Source: Chloroflexota bacterium (GTDB lineage Bacteria; Chloroflexota; Anaerolineae; Anaerolineales; UBA11657). From it: a DNA stretch of 9,142 bases. The stretch covers positions 1 to 9,142 of the forward strand of contig QWRL01000090.1 in the NCBI GenBank assembly GCA_003670425.1, read 5' to 3'. The translations under genes and the position numbers were made by a program. Shown here piece by piece: positions 1-6,347 of the stretch (positions within the stretch are counted from its first letter, which is position 1; each line of letters opens with the position of its first letter). The notes below the pieces were generated by a model. That model was not told where the DNA came from. It did not search any database and worked only from the letters and a program-made list of their open reading frames with translations.

Positions 1-1
1 G

Positions 2-43
2 GCCCTTGCAGAAATCATCCGGCGCTGGATGCAAGAAAAATAA
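2..43 (+). CDS. 3' end of an unidentified gene entering from the left (partial)
   Basis: Reading from base 2, thirteen sense codons (ALAEIIRRWMQEK) run without interruption to TAA at 41-43. The peptide is an amphipathic, charged helix of the kind that often ends a soluble bacterial protein. The stop lies only 2 bases before the hairpin at 46-83, which is where the end of a gene convergent with the helicase gene would be expected. The fragment is too short to assign a family, and a chance open stretch of this length is quite possible. No start or domain is visible. Confidence 0.4.
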   Translation, partial: ALAEIIRRWMQEK

Positions 44-83
44 GCGCAGCGCGTGCGCACGTGCAATGCGGCGCGTGCGCTGC
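33..83 (-). terminator. Intrinsic terminator of the minus-strand operon
   Basis: Bases 46-58 pair with 71-83. The outer seven pairs are perfect (GCAGCGC with GCGCTGC), then come two G-U type pairs and four more G-C pairs, around a loop at 59-70. Read on the minus strand, the stem is followed by GC and then TTATTTTTCTTG (44-33), the T-rich tail expected of a Rho-independent terminator. It lies about 30 bases past the helicase stop at 114. On the plus strand no T tract follows, so it would serve the plus gene ending at 43 only as a hairpin barrier, if at all. Confidence 0.65.
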
Positions 84-87
84 CCAA

Positions 88-104
88 CCGGCAACTACTG
101 CCGG
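88..104. repeat. Small inverted repeat, 6-base stem
   Basis: CCGGCA (88-93) and TGCCGG (99-104) are perfect complements around a five-base loop. The element sits between the helicase stop and the main terminator hairpin. No T tract follows on either strand, so it may only help to stall polymerase or protect the 3' end of the message. In such GC-rich DNA a 6-base stem could also arise by chance. Confidence 0.4.
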
Positions 105-113
105 CCCGCGCTC

Positions 114-2324
114 TCACAGCGGCGCCTGCAAGCGCGCCGCCAGTCCGCTATAGCGCTGCGCAACCTTGTCGTTTTTTACCGCCATCTGAATTGCGCGCTG
201 CGTGCCCACCAATACGCACAGCTGCTTGGCGCGCGTGATGGCGGTGTACAGCAAATTGCGCTGCAGCAGCATGTAGTGCTGCGCCAGCAGCACCACCACG
301 GTGGCGGGGTACTCCGCACCCTGCGCTTTGTGCACGGTGATTGCATACGCATGCTGTAACTCGTCCGCCTCGCTCCACGCATAGTTCACAGTGCGTGCCG
401 CCGCACTGCCGGCGTCAAACTCCACCGTCAGGCAGGTATTCTCCACATCAATTGCAGTGATGCGCCCCATGTCGCCGTTGAACACTTCCTTGTTGTAGTT
501 GTTGCGCGTCTGCATCACCTTGTCGCCGCTGCGCAGCAGGCGCCCGCCAATCATGCGCTCCACGCGCCCGGCGGCCGGCGGGTTGAGCGCCGCTTGCAGG
601 CGCTGGTTTAGGTTGGACACGCCGGCTTCACCGCGATACATGGGCGCCAGCACCTGCACATCCAGCAGCGCATCCAGATTAAATTTCTTGGGGATGCGCT
701 GTTGCACCAGCTCCACCACGCGATCAGCAGCAGCTTGCGGCCCGTCCGCTGCCACCATAAAAAAGTCCTGGCCGGATTGGTTGTAAACCGGCACCTGGCC
801 CTGGTTCACGCGGTGCGCATTGCTGACAATCAGTGATTGCTGCGCCTGCCGGAAAATAAATGCGAGGCGCGTGACAACCACGCCGGCTGCGCACATTAAG
901 TCGCGCAGCACATCGCCCGCACCCACCGCGGGCAGCTGGTCCACATCTCCCACCAGCAGCAGGTGGCTCTCCGGCGGCAGCGCACGCAGCAGGCTGTGGG
1001 TCAGCAGCAAGTCCAGCATGCTGGCCTCATCCACAATCAACAAATCCAGCACCAGCGGGTTGTGCTCGTTATGCAAAAAACCCGCGGCAGGCTGGAATCC
1101 CAAAAGGCGGTGAATTGTTTTTGCGGGCAGGCCGGTGGCCTCGGCCAGGCGCTTGGCAGCGCGGCCGGTGGGGCTGGCCAGCGCCACGCGCATGCCGCGC
1201 GCCAGCAGCAGCGCCACCAGCGCGCGCAGGCAGGTGGTTTTGCCGGTGCCGGGCCCGCCAGTGATGATGGAAATTTTGTTGTGCAGCGCAAGCTGCACGG
1301 CGGCGGCCTGCTCTGCGGACACTTCAATGCCGGCTTGCATTGCAAAACTTTGCATGGCCAGCGGCTGCTGGCGCACGGCATTCAGGCTGGATGCTTTTGT
1401 TTGCAGCAAACGCTGCACACACTGCGCCACACCGACCTCCGCCCGGTAAAGCTGCGCAAGATAGATGGCGCGCTCAGCACTTGCGCCGCCCGGCTGCGGC
1501 CCGCCCGCCGGCAGCTGCTCTGCAAACAGCGGGTCGCCGTTTGCGAGGCGCGCCAGCACCGGTGCCACCACCGCAGCTTCAATTCCCAACAGTTGCACCG
1601 CCTGCAGCACCAGCTCGCTTTCCGGGCAATACACATGGCCGTTGCCGGCGCTCTCATGCAGGCAAAACGCAATGCCGGCCCCGATGCGCGCCGGCGCATC
1701 CAGCGGCAGGCCCAGCGCCTGCGCCAGATTGTCCGCCGTCTTAAAGCCAATGCCCCAAATGTCGCGCGCCAGCCGGTACGGATCCTGCTGCACCACTTGC
1801 AGCGCGTCGTTACCGTACTGGCGGTGCACCTTCAGCGCCAGAGCGGTGCTCAGGCCGTGCCCCTGCAGAAAAATCATCAGGTGCTTTTCCGCGCGCTGCT
1901 CGTTCCAGGCGTCCGCAATCAGGGCTGCGCGCTGCATGCCAAGGCCCGGCACCTCGCTCAGGCGCCGGGCATCCTGCTCAATGATTTGCAGCGTGTGCAT
2001 GCCAAAGTGCTGCACAATGCGCTCGGCAGTTTTTGGGCCAATGCCTTTAACGAGTCCAGAGCCAAGATAGCGGCGGATGCCTTCCAACGTGGCCGGCGGC
2101 AGCACCGCGCAGTTCTGCGCGCGAAACTGCCGGCCGTGTTCCGGGTGGCTGCTCCACGCGCCAGCAAGGCGCAGATTCGCGCCGGGCTTTAGATCCGGTA
2201 GATTACCCACCACCGTCACCATTTCCACGCCTGCTGCACCGGTAATGCGCAGCCGCAGCACGGTGTAGTCGTTTTCGGCGTTGCGGTATGTAAGGCGCTC
2301 TACAACGCCTTCTAGGGTGTCCAC
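114..2324 (-). CDS. recD2: RecD2-like ATP-dependent 5'-3' DNA helicase
   Basis: Superfamily 1B helicase of the RecD/TraA family, in the stand-alone RecD2 form with a long N-terminal region; such proteins unwind DNA 5' to 3' and act in repair without RecBC. The 736-residue length fits RecD2. Residues 1-80 resemble the N-terminal OB-like domain (opening MDTLEGVVERLTYRNAENDY), and about 85-205 carry helix-hairpin-helix repeats (LVKGIGPKTAERI, IWGIGFKTADNLA). The motor follows: Walker A GGPGTGKTT at 356-364, ASPTGRAAKRL at 384-394, Walker B LLIVDEAS at 428-435, VGDVDQLPAVGAGD at 458-471, FRQ at 491-493, ITVHKAQGAEY at 662-672 and LLYTAITRAK at 691-700. All core motifs look intact. One small deviation is AFIFRQ, where TEIFRQ is usual. 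The start is GTG; no in-frame ATG lies nearby and no Shine-Dalgarno sequence is obvious. It begins 28 bases after the LCP stop, so it is probably translated from the operon message. The family call is firm; the exact role is known only from other bacteria. Confidence 0.93.
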   Translation of the reverse strand: MDTLEGVVERLTYRNAENDYTVLRLRITGAAGVEMVTVVGNLPDLKPGANLRLAGAWSSHPEHGRQFRAQNCAVLPPATLEGIRRYLGSGLVKGIGPKTAERIVQHFGMHTLQIIEQDARRLSEVPGLGMQRAALIADAWNEQRAEKHLMIFLQGHGLSTALALKVHRQYGNDALQVVQQDPYRLARDIWGIGFKTADNLAQALGLPLDAPARIGAGIAFCLHESAGNGHVYCPESELVLQAVQLLGIEAAVVAPVLARLANGDPLFAEQLPAGGPQPGGASAERAIYLAQLYRAEVGVAQCVQRLLQTKASSLNAVRQQPLAMQSFAMQAGIEVSAEQAAAVQLALHNKISIITGGPGTGKTTCLRALVALLLARGMRVALASPTGRAAKRLAEATGLPAKTIHRLLGFQPAAGFLHNEHNPLVLDLLIVDEASMLDLLLTHSLLRALPPESHLLLVGDVDQLPAVGAGDVLRDLMCAAGVVVTRLAFIFRQAQQSLIVSNAHRVNQGQVPVYNQSGQDFFMVAADGPQAAADRVVELVQQRIPKKFNLDALLDVQVLAPMYRGEAGVSNLNQRLQAALNPPAAGRVERMIGGRLLRSGDKVMQTRNNYNKEVFNGDMGRITAIDVENTCLTVEFDAGSAAARTVNYAWSEADELQHAYAITVHKAQGAEYPATVVVLLAQHYMLLQRNLLYTAITRAKQLCVLVGTQRAIQMAVKNDKVAQRYSGLAARLQAPL

Positions 2325-2352
2325 GCGGCAGCGCGGCGCAAACTGCGCTGCC

Positions 2353-3879
2353 CTACGGCAGCGTAAAGTCTCCGCCCACTATCAAGCGCACATCCACCGT
2401 GCTGTTAGGGTCGCGCAAGGCCACAATGCCCTGCGCCGGCACCTTAAATGTTTCTGACAGCCAGCGCGTTGTGTAGTAATGGCCAGAGTAATCGTAGATG
2501 ATAGTGGTGTCGTAGTTGTAGCGCTCTGCATTGCCAACGCTTACCACGTTGAAGCCGGCAGCCTTCAGATAATCAGCAGTTTTCTGGGCAATGCCCGCCT
2601 GTGCTGCACCGTTCAGCACTTCGATTGTGGCCTTCTCCTCCTTCGCCTGCCGCTCCACATCCAGTGTGGCAGAAGGCACCGGGCCGGGCGTGTAAAACAT
2701 TTCCGTGCGCAATGCGCTAAAGCGCTGCTCATCCAGCGCCACCACCTGCTGGCCATCCATGGTTACAAATTCCTTCAGGATATATTTGCCGTCTATCACT
2801 GAAGATTGAATGTTCTTGCGCTCGATGCTCTGCGCCAGCAGCGCCAGCCCCACCAGTTGGTCAAGCGAGAGGTTGGTGGCAAGGCTGCCGGAAAGCGTGC
2901 GGTAAAGCGCAGGCGCACGCAGCAATAGCTGCGGCATAAAGTTCAGGTCAAACAGCTTGTCGCGCACCGCCAGCAGCACCTGCTGCTGGCGGGCCGCGCG
3001 GTCAAAATCGCCGCCATTGGTCTTGCGCGTGCGCGCATACTTCAAGGCAGTTTTGCCATCGAGTAGCTGGCGCCCGGCCGCAATGTAAAACGGGTCATAG
3101 CCATAGCAGCAATCCGGATACGTGGGGTCATCCAACTCAATTGGCACATCCACATCGATGCCACCCATCTCATCAATAAAAGTCTCAAACGCCGTGAAGT
3201 TGATGCGCAGGTAATAGTCCGTGGCAATCCCCAGGTTTGCAGTCACAGTTTGCATCGCCAGCGCCGGGCCACCGCCCGGCAGTTTTTGCACATCGCCTTT
3301 AAAGTTGGCGGTGTTGATGCGGTCGCGCCCTGCAAAGCCCGGGATTTGCACATACAAGTCGCGCGGAATCGAAAGCATGCCCGCCTTTTTGCCCAGCGGA
3401 TCAAGCGTCACCAGCATCATCGTGTCTGTGCGATAAGCGGTGTCTACCTCAACGCCGGTACGCTGATCGATGCCCATCACAAGCACGGTGACTCGCTCGC
3501 TGCTGTTCCACAAATACTTTCCGGTTTCGCCGGCACTGGCCGCACCGCCTGCCTCCTGCGTTTCAGCAACTGCCGCCGCAGCTGCTGAACCTTGGAGCGC
3601 AAGTGCGCCAAGGCCGGGCACGGCGCCGCTGGCCACCCAATCCCGCACCGTCGAATAAATCAGGGCACTTGATGCGCCAACGGCAAGCAGAAAAAAACCA
3701 ACAAGCGCGCCCGCAGCCAAAACTGACAACGGCTTTTGGTCCGGCGGAGGCGCCGGCCTATGTGGTGATTTTGGAGAATCCAGGCGGGTTTGGCGCGCCG
3801 GCTGTGGCGCACTGCGCTGCTTTAAATCACCGTGAGAGCGGCGCACAAGCCACGAGAATAAATTTAACAGATGGCGCAT
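2353..3879 (-). CDS. LytR-CpsA-Psr (LCP) family protein with LytR_C domain
   Basis: LCP proteins move lipid-linked glycopolymers onto the cell wall, with the active domain outside the membrane. Numbered from ATG at 3879 (508 residues): a basic, proline-rich cytoplasmic tail at 1-50, one membrane helix at about 52-78, an Ala/Glu/Gly-rich linker to about 120, the LCP domain at about 128-310, and a LytR_C domain at about 416-504 (ATIEVLNGAAQAGIAQKTA to IVGGDF). Conserved LCP elements are VLVMGIDQR, YRTDTMML, SIPRDLYV (Arg173) and YARTRKTNGGDFDRAARQ. In that last motif Arg283, Arg285, Asp291, Arg294 and Gln298 match the known pyrophosphate and metal site of pneumococcal Cps2A. A TTG at 3885 would add two residues; I prefer the ATG. 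The adjacent cysteines at 257-258 could form a disulfide or be incidental. The substrate is unknown. The gene lies between an ABC-F gene (50 bases upstream) and recD2 (28 bases downstream), which gives no clue to the polymer. Confidence 0.92.
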   Translation of the reverse strand: MRHLLNLFSWLVRRSHGDLKQRSAPQPARQTRLDSPKSPHRPAPPPDQKPLSVLAAGALVGFFLLAVGASSALIYSTVRDWVASGAVPGLGALALQGSAAAAAVAETQEAGGAASAGETGKYLWNSSERVTVLVMGIDQRTGVEVDTAYRTDTMMLVTLDPLGKKAGMLSIPRDLYVQIPGFAGRDRINTANFKGDVQKLPGGGPALAMQTVTANLGIATDYYLRINFTAFETFIDEMGGIDVDVPIELDDPTYPDCCYGYDPFYIAAGRQLLDGKTALKYARTRKTNGGDFDRAARQQQVLLAVRDKLFDLNFMPQLLLRAPALYRTLSGSLATNLSLDQLVGLALLAQSIERKNIQSSVIDGKYILKEFVTMDGQQVVALDEQRFSALRTEMFYTPGPVPSATLDVERQAKEEKATIEVLNGAAQAGIAQKTADYLKAAGFNVVSVGNAERYNYDTTIIYDYSGHYYTTRWLSETFKVPAQGIVALRDPNSTVDVRLIVGGDFTLP

Positions 3880-3902
3880 CAGCAATTAAATCTGAAATTT
3901 GC

Positions 3903-3927
3903 CGCGCTGCTTAAAACAGCAGGCGCG
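3903..3927. repeat. Imperfect hairpin between the ABC-F and LCP genes
   Basis: CGCGC (3903-3907) pairs with GCGCG (3923-3927), and the stem continues through TGC/GCA with one bulged base at 3922, closing a loop near 3911-3918. It begins 3 bases after the ABC-F stop on the minus strand. No T-rich tail follows, so it is unlikely to be a full terminator. It could mark an mRNA processing or partial attenuation point within the operon. Confidence 0.35.
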
Positions 3928-3929
3928 TT

Positions 3930-5837
3930 TCAATTCAGCGCCGTCCACTCGTCCAGCTTGCTGGAGAGCTGATGTTGCAGCTGCTCGTACTCCCGGCCCA
4001 GACGCTGCAAGCCGGGCACATCCTGCGCCACGCCAGCCCGCTCCAGGCCGGCTGCCAGCTCCAGCGCATGCTGCTCAAGCAGCGCAATCGACTGCTCCAG
4101 CGCAGACACCTGCTCGGCCTTCTTGCGGGCAGCCTTGTCTGGCTGCTTGCGCGGCTTGGCGGGGGCGCGCACTGCGCGCGGCACAACAGCGGCTGCCACC
4201 GGAGCTGGCAGCGCGCCCGCCCGGCGCAGCGCAGCAAACTCATGGTACGGCCCGTTAAACACTTGCAAGATTCCGTTCTCGGCCAGCCATACCTGCGTTG
4301 CCAGCTTCTCTATCAAGTAGCGGTCATGCGACACAAGCAAAATAGTGCCGGCAAAATTGGAGAGCACAGCTTCCAAAACTTCCTGGGCGGGAATATCAAG
4401 GTGGTTGGTGGGCTCATCAAGCAGCAGAAAGTTTGCACCTTGCAATGATAGCTTGGCAAGTGCCAGCCGGCCGCGCTCGCCGCCGGAAAGCACCGCCACC
4501 GGCTTGTATACATCATCGCGCGGAAAAAGGAACTGCGCCAGATAATCGCGCGCCTGCCCCTCCGGCATATATTTTGTGTCCTGCAGTTCTTCCAGCACGC
4601 TCATCTCATTGCGCAATCCCTCATGCGCTTGCGCAAAATATCCCACTTGCAAACTTGCGCCCAACCGGATCGAGCCGCCCAGCGGCGGCAATTCGCCCAG
4701 CAGCATCTTTAGCAATGTTGTTTTGCCAACGCCATTTGGCCCGATGAGCGCTGCCACTTCACCGCGCCACAGCAGCAAGTCCGGCACGGCCAGCAGCACC
4801 CGCTGGTCATCGGCATGGCCCACGCGCAGGTCAGCGGTCTCCAGTACGCGGTCACCCGAGCGCTTATTGCCGGTCAGGTTGATGCGCAGCTGCTTGCGCG
4901 TTGTCACCCGGTCCACCAACCGGTCATTCTCGTGCGTGCCGGAGAGCAGCCGGTCCAGCCGACGCCGGCGCCCCTGTGCCTGCTTGGTGTTCTGCCCGGC
5001 AATGTTGCGCCGGATGTAGTCCTGCTCGCGCGCAATCTGCGCCTGCTGCGCTTCAAACTCTGTCTCCTGCCGCAGGTGGCGTTCCGCGCGTTGATTTGCG
5101 TACGCGCTGTAGTTGCCCGGGTAGCTCTCCAGTCGGCCGGGTTGCAGCTCCCAAATCAGCTGCGCGGTCTCGTCCAGAAAGTAGCGATCATGCGAAACAA
5201 TCAGCACCGCGCCGCTCCAGGAGCGCAGCCAACCCTCCAGCCACTCCACACCGCTGATGTCTAAATGGTTGGTGGGCTCGTCAAGCAGCAGCAGGTCCGG
5301 CCGCTCCAGCAGCAGGCGCCCCATCAGTGCGCGTGTGCGCTGCCCGCCCGAAAGCTGGGCAAGCGGCAGCGAATGATGCGCAGCAGAAAAACCCAGCCCT
5401 TGCAGCGTCTGCCGGATTTGCGCCTCGTAGGTGTAACCGCCGCTTTCTTCAAACTCGTGCTGCAGCACGCCGTAGCGTTCCAGCGCATTGGCCCGCTGCG
5501 CGGGCGCAGCCATCGCCTCTTCCAGGCTGCGCAGCTCAGCTTGCTGCGCCAGCAGCGCAGAAAACGCCGTGCACATCTCCTCCCACAAAGTATGCGCTGC
5601 TGCAGTTTGCGGCACCACTTGCGGCAGGTACCCCAGCCGCACAGCCCGCGCGCGATGCACGCCGCCCTGGTCCGGATTGTCTTCGCCCGCCAGAATGCGC
5701 AGCAGGGTGGTCTTGCCGCTGCCGTTGGCTCCCACCAGCGCAATCCGGGCGCCCGCCGGCACTGCGCCGCTCAGTCCGGCGAATATATCCGCAGCACCAA
5801 ACGATTTGCCAAGCGCACTAAATGTAAGGAGAGACAT
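3930..5837 (-). CDS. ABC-F family ATPase (duplicated ABC domains, no membrane part)
   Basis: Cytosolic ABC-F proteins bind the ribosome and act in translation, stall relief or antibiotic protection; they do not transport. Numbered from ATG at 5837 (635 residues), domain 1 has Walker A GANGSGKTT at 36-44, signature LSGGQ at 162-166 and Walker B LLLLDEPTNHLD at 182-193. Domain 2 has GPNGVGKTT at 366-374, signature LSGGERGRLALAKL from 450 and LLLDEPTNHLD from 471, followed by LLVSHDRYLIEKLA. The charged linker (about 245-320, with NTKQAQGRRRRLDRL) matches the ribosome-contacting P-site tRNA-interaction region. A Lys/Arg/Ala-rich segment and a coiled coil from about 570 onward match the C-terminal extension of the Uup-like group. 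A TTG at 5855 would add six residues (MRQRCS); ABC-F proteins usually start close to the SxLxKSFG segment, so ATG is preferred. It is the first gene of the minus-strand operon. The subfamily, and any role in resistance, cannot be settled from the sequence alone. Confidence 0.93.
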   Translation of the reverse strand: MSLLTFSALGKSFGAADIFAGLSGAVPAGARIALVGANGSGKTTLLRILAGEDNPDQGGVHRARAVRLGYLPQVVPQTAAAHTLWEEMCTAFSALLAQQAELRSLEEAMAAPAQRANALERYGVLQHEFEESGGYTYEAQIRQTLQGLGFSAAHHSLPLAQLSGGQRTRALMGRLLLERPDLLLLDEPTNHLDISGVEWLEGWLRSWSGAVLIVSHDRYFLDETAQLIWELQPGRLESYPGNYSAYANQRAERHLRQETEFEAQQAQIAREQDYIRRNIAGQNTKQAQGRRRRLDRLLSGTHENDRLVDRVTTRKQLRINLTGNKRSGDRVLETADLRVGHADDQRVLLAVPDLLLWRGEVAALIGPNGVGKTTLLKMLLGELPPLGGSIRLGASLQVGYFAQAHEGLRNEMSVLEELQDTKYMPEGQARDYLAQFLFPRDDVYKPVAVLSGGERGRLALAKLSLQGANFLLLDEPTNHLDIPAQEVLEAVLSNFAGTILLVSHDRYLIEKLATQVWLAENGILQVFNGPYHEFAALRRAGALPAPVAAAVVPRAVRAPAKPRKQPDKAARKKAEQVSALEQSIALLEQHALELAAGLERAGVAQDVPGLQRLGREYEQLQHQLSSKLDEWTALN

Positions 5838-5872
5838 GGAACAACGCTGCCGCAAAAGGGCAGGCTTCTTTC

Positions 5873-5901
5873 ATTATACTTATGCGCCCGACGATTGCCG
5901 A
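5873..5901 (-). promoter_or_regulatory. Sigma70-type promoter for the ABC-F/LCP/recD2 operon
   Basis: On the minus strand a perfect TATAAT (5878-5873) lies 17 bases after TCGGCA (5901-5896), which matches the -35 consensus TTGACA at four of six positions. Transcription would begin near 5866, giving a leader of about 29 bases before ATG 5837. That leader has no recognisable Shine-Dalgarno sequence. Confidence 0.65.
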
Positions 5902-5904
5902 AGT

Positions 5905-5922
5905 GCATGAACGGCCGCATGC
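5905..5922. promoter_or_regulatory. Candidate operator: inverted repeat between the divergent promoters
   Basis: GCATG (5905-5909) and CATGC (5918-5922) form a perfect dyad around an eight-base centre that contains the palindrome CGGCCG (5912-5917). It covers the -35 area of the plus-strand promoter and starts four bases from the -35 of the minus-strand promoter, so a bound dimer could affect both. No regulator gene is in the window, and the half-sites are short. Confidence 0.3.
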
Positions 5923-5934
5923 CCAAGTTATAAT
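5907..5934 (+). promoter_or_regulatory. Promoter of the selA operon, predicted leaderless start
   Basis: A perfect TATAAT lies at 5929-5934. The best -35 is weak: ATGAAC at 5907-5912, three of six matches, spacing 16. Transcription would begin around 5940-5943, that is 0-3 bases before the ATG at 5943, so the message should be leaderless or nearly so. Consistent with this, no Shine-Dalgarno sequence precedes that ATG. Confidence 0.6.
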
Positions 5935-5942
5935 CGTGCCTA

Positions 5943-6347
5943 ATGCAACCAGAAAAAAAGCCGGACATGCTGCTGGGGCTGGACCTTGCAGGCGCGGTGC
6001 TTGCGGTTGTCGGCTGGCTCGGCGTATTGCTGCTGTGGCTGTTCACCGTGCCCACCGCCGATGCACGCTGGCTGTTCTTCATGCTGGGCTTGAGCGCGCT
6101 GACCGGCACGCTGGTGCCGATTGTGCGCCACCTCAACCGGCGCTTTGGGCGCGCACCGGCGCCGGCACATGTGTTGTTGCGGCGCGCGCTGTGGCCCGCG
6201 CTGCTGGGCGCAGTGTGCGCCTGGCTGCAAATTGCGCGTACGCTCACGTGGGAAATTGCCGCGCTGCTAGCGGCCATCTTTATTTTCATTGAATGGCTGC
6301 TGGAAGTGCGTGAACGCAGCCGCTGGGACCCCGATAGTGGCCGCTGA
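5943..6347 (+). CDS. Small four-helix membrane protein of unknown function
   Basis: A 134-residue hydrophobic protein. About four membrane helices can be seen, near residues 10-31, 38-57, 75-95 and 101-119. A short basic segment (RHLNRRFGRAPAP, about 57-69) lies between helices 2 and 3, and the tail is charged (EVRERSRWDPDSGR). By the positive-inside rule the basic loop and C-terminus probably face the cytoplasm. There is no signal peptide and no catalytic motif. From memory the pattern resembles an uncharacterised protein family of Anaerolineae-type Chloroflexota; no database check was possible. It is the first gene of the plus-strand operon, its ATG lying 0-3 bases from the predicted transcription start, and its last 11 bases overlap selA. 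The overlap suggests translational coupling but does not show a role in selenium metabolism. Confidence 0.8.
   Translation: MQPEKKPDMLLGLDLAGAVLAVVGWLGVLLLWLFTVPTADARWLFFMLGLSALTGTLVPIVRHLNRRFGRAPAPAHVLLRRALWPALLGAVCAWLQIARTLTWEIAALLAAIFIFIEWLLEVRERSRWDPDSGR

Noticed and set aside
963..2192. 409-codon open frame on the plus strand
   Set aside because: It lies wholly antisense to the helicase gene, whose motifs are intact. Its protein is rich in Gln, Arg, His and Ala with no recognisable domain, as expected of a shadow frame in GC-rich DNA.
5838..5855. TTG start for the ABC-F gene at 5855
   Set aside because: It adds MRQRCS, has no better ribosome site, and places the first ABC motif further in than is usual. 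ATG 5837 fits the family better.
5265..5933. 222-codon open frame on the plus strand
   Set aside because: It is antisense to the first ATPase domain of the ABC-F gene and its product has no domain or plausible start site.
6289..6336. ATG start for selA at 6289
   Set aside because: The extra 16 residues (MNGCWKCVNAAAGTPI) are another-frame reading of the end of the membrane-protein gene and do not look like SelA. GTG 6337 gives the normal family length.
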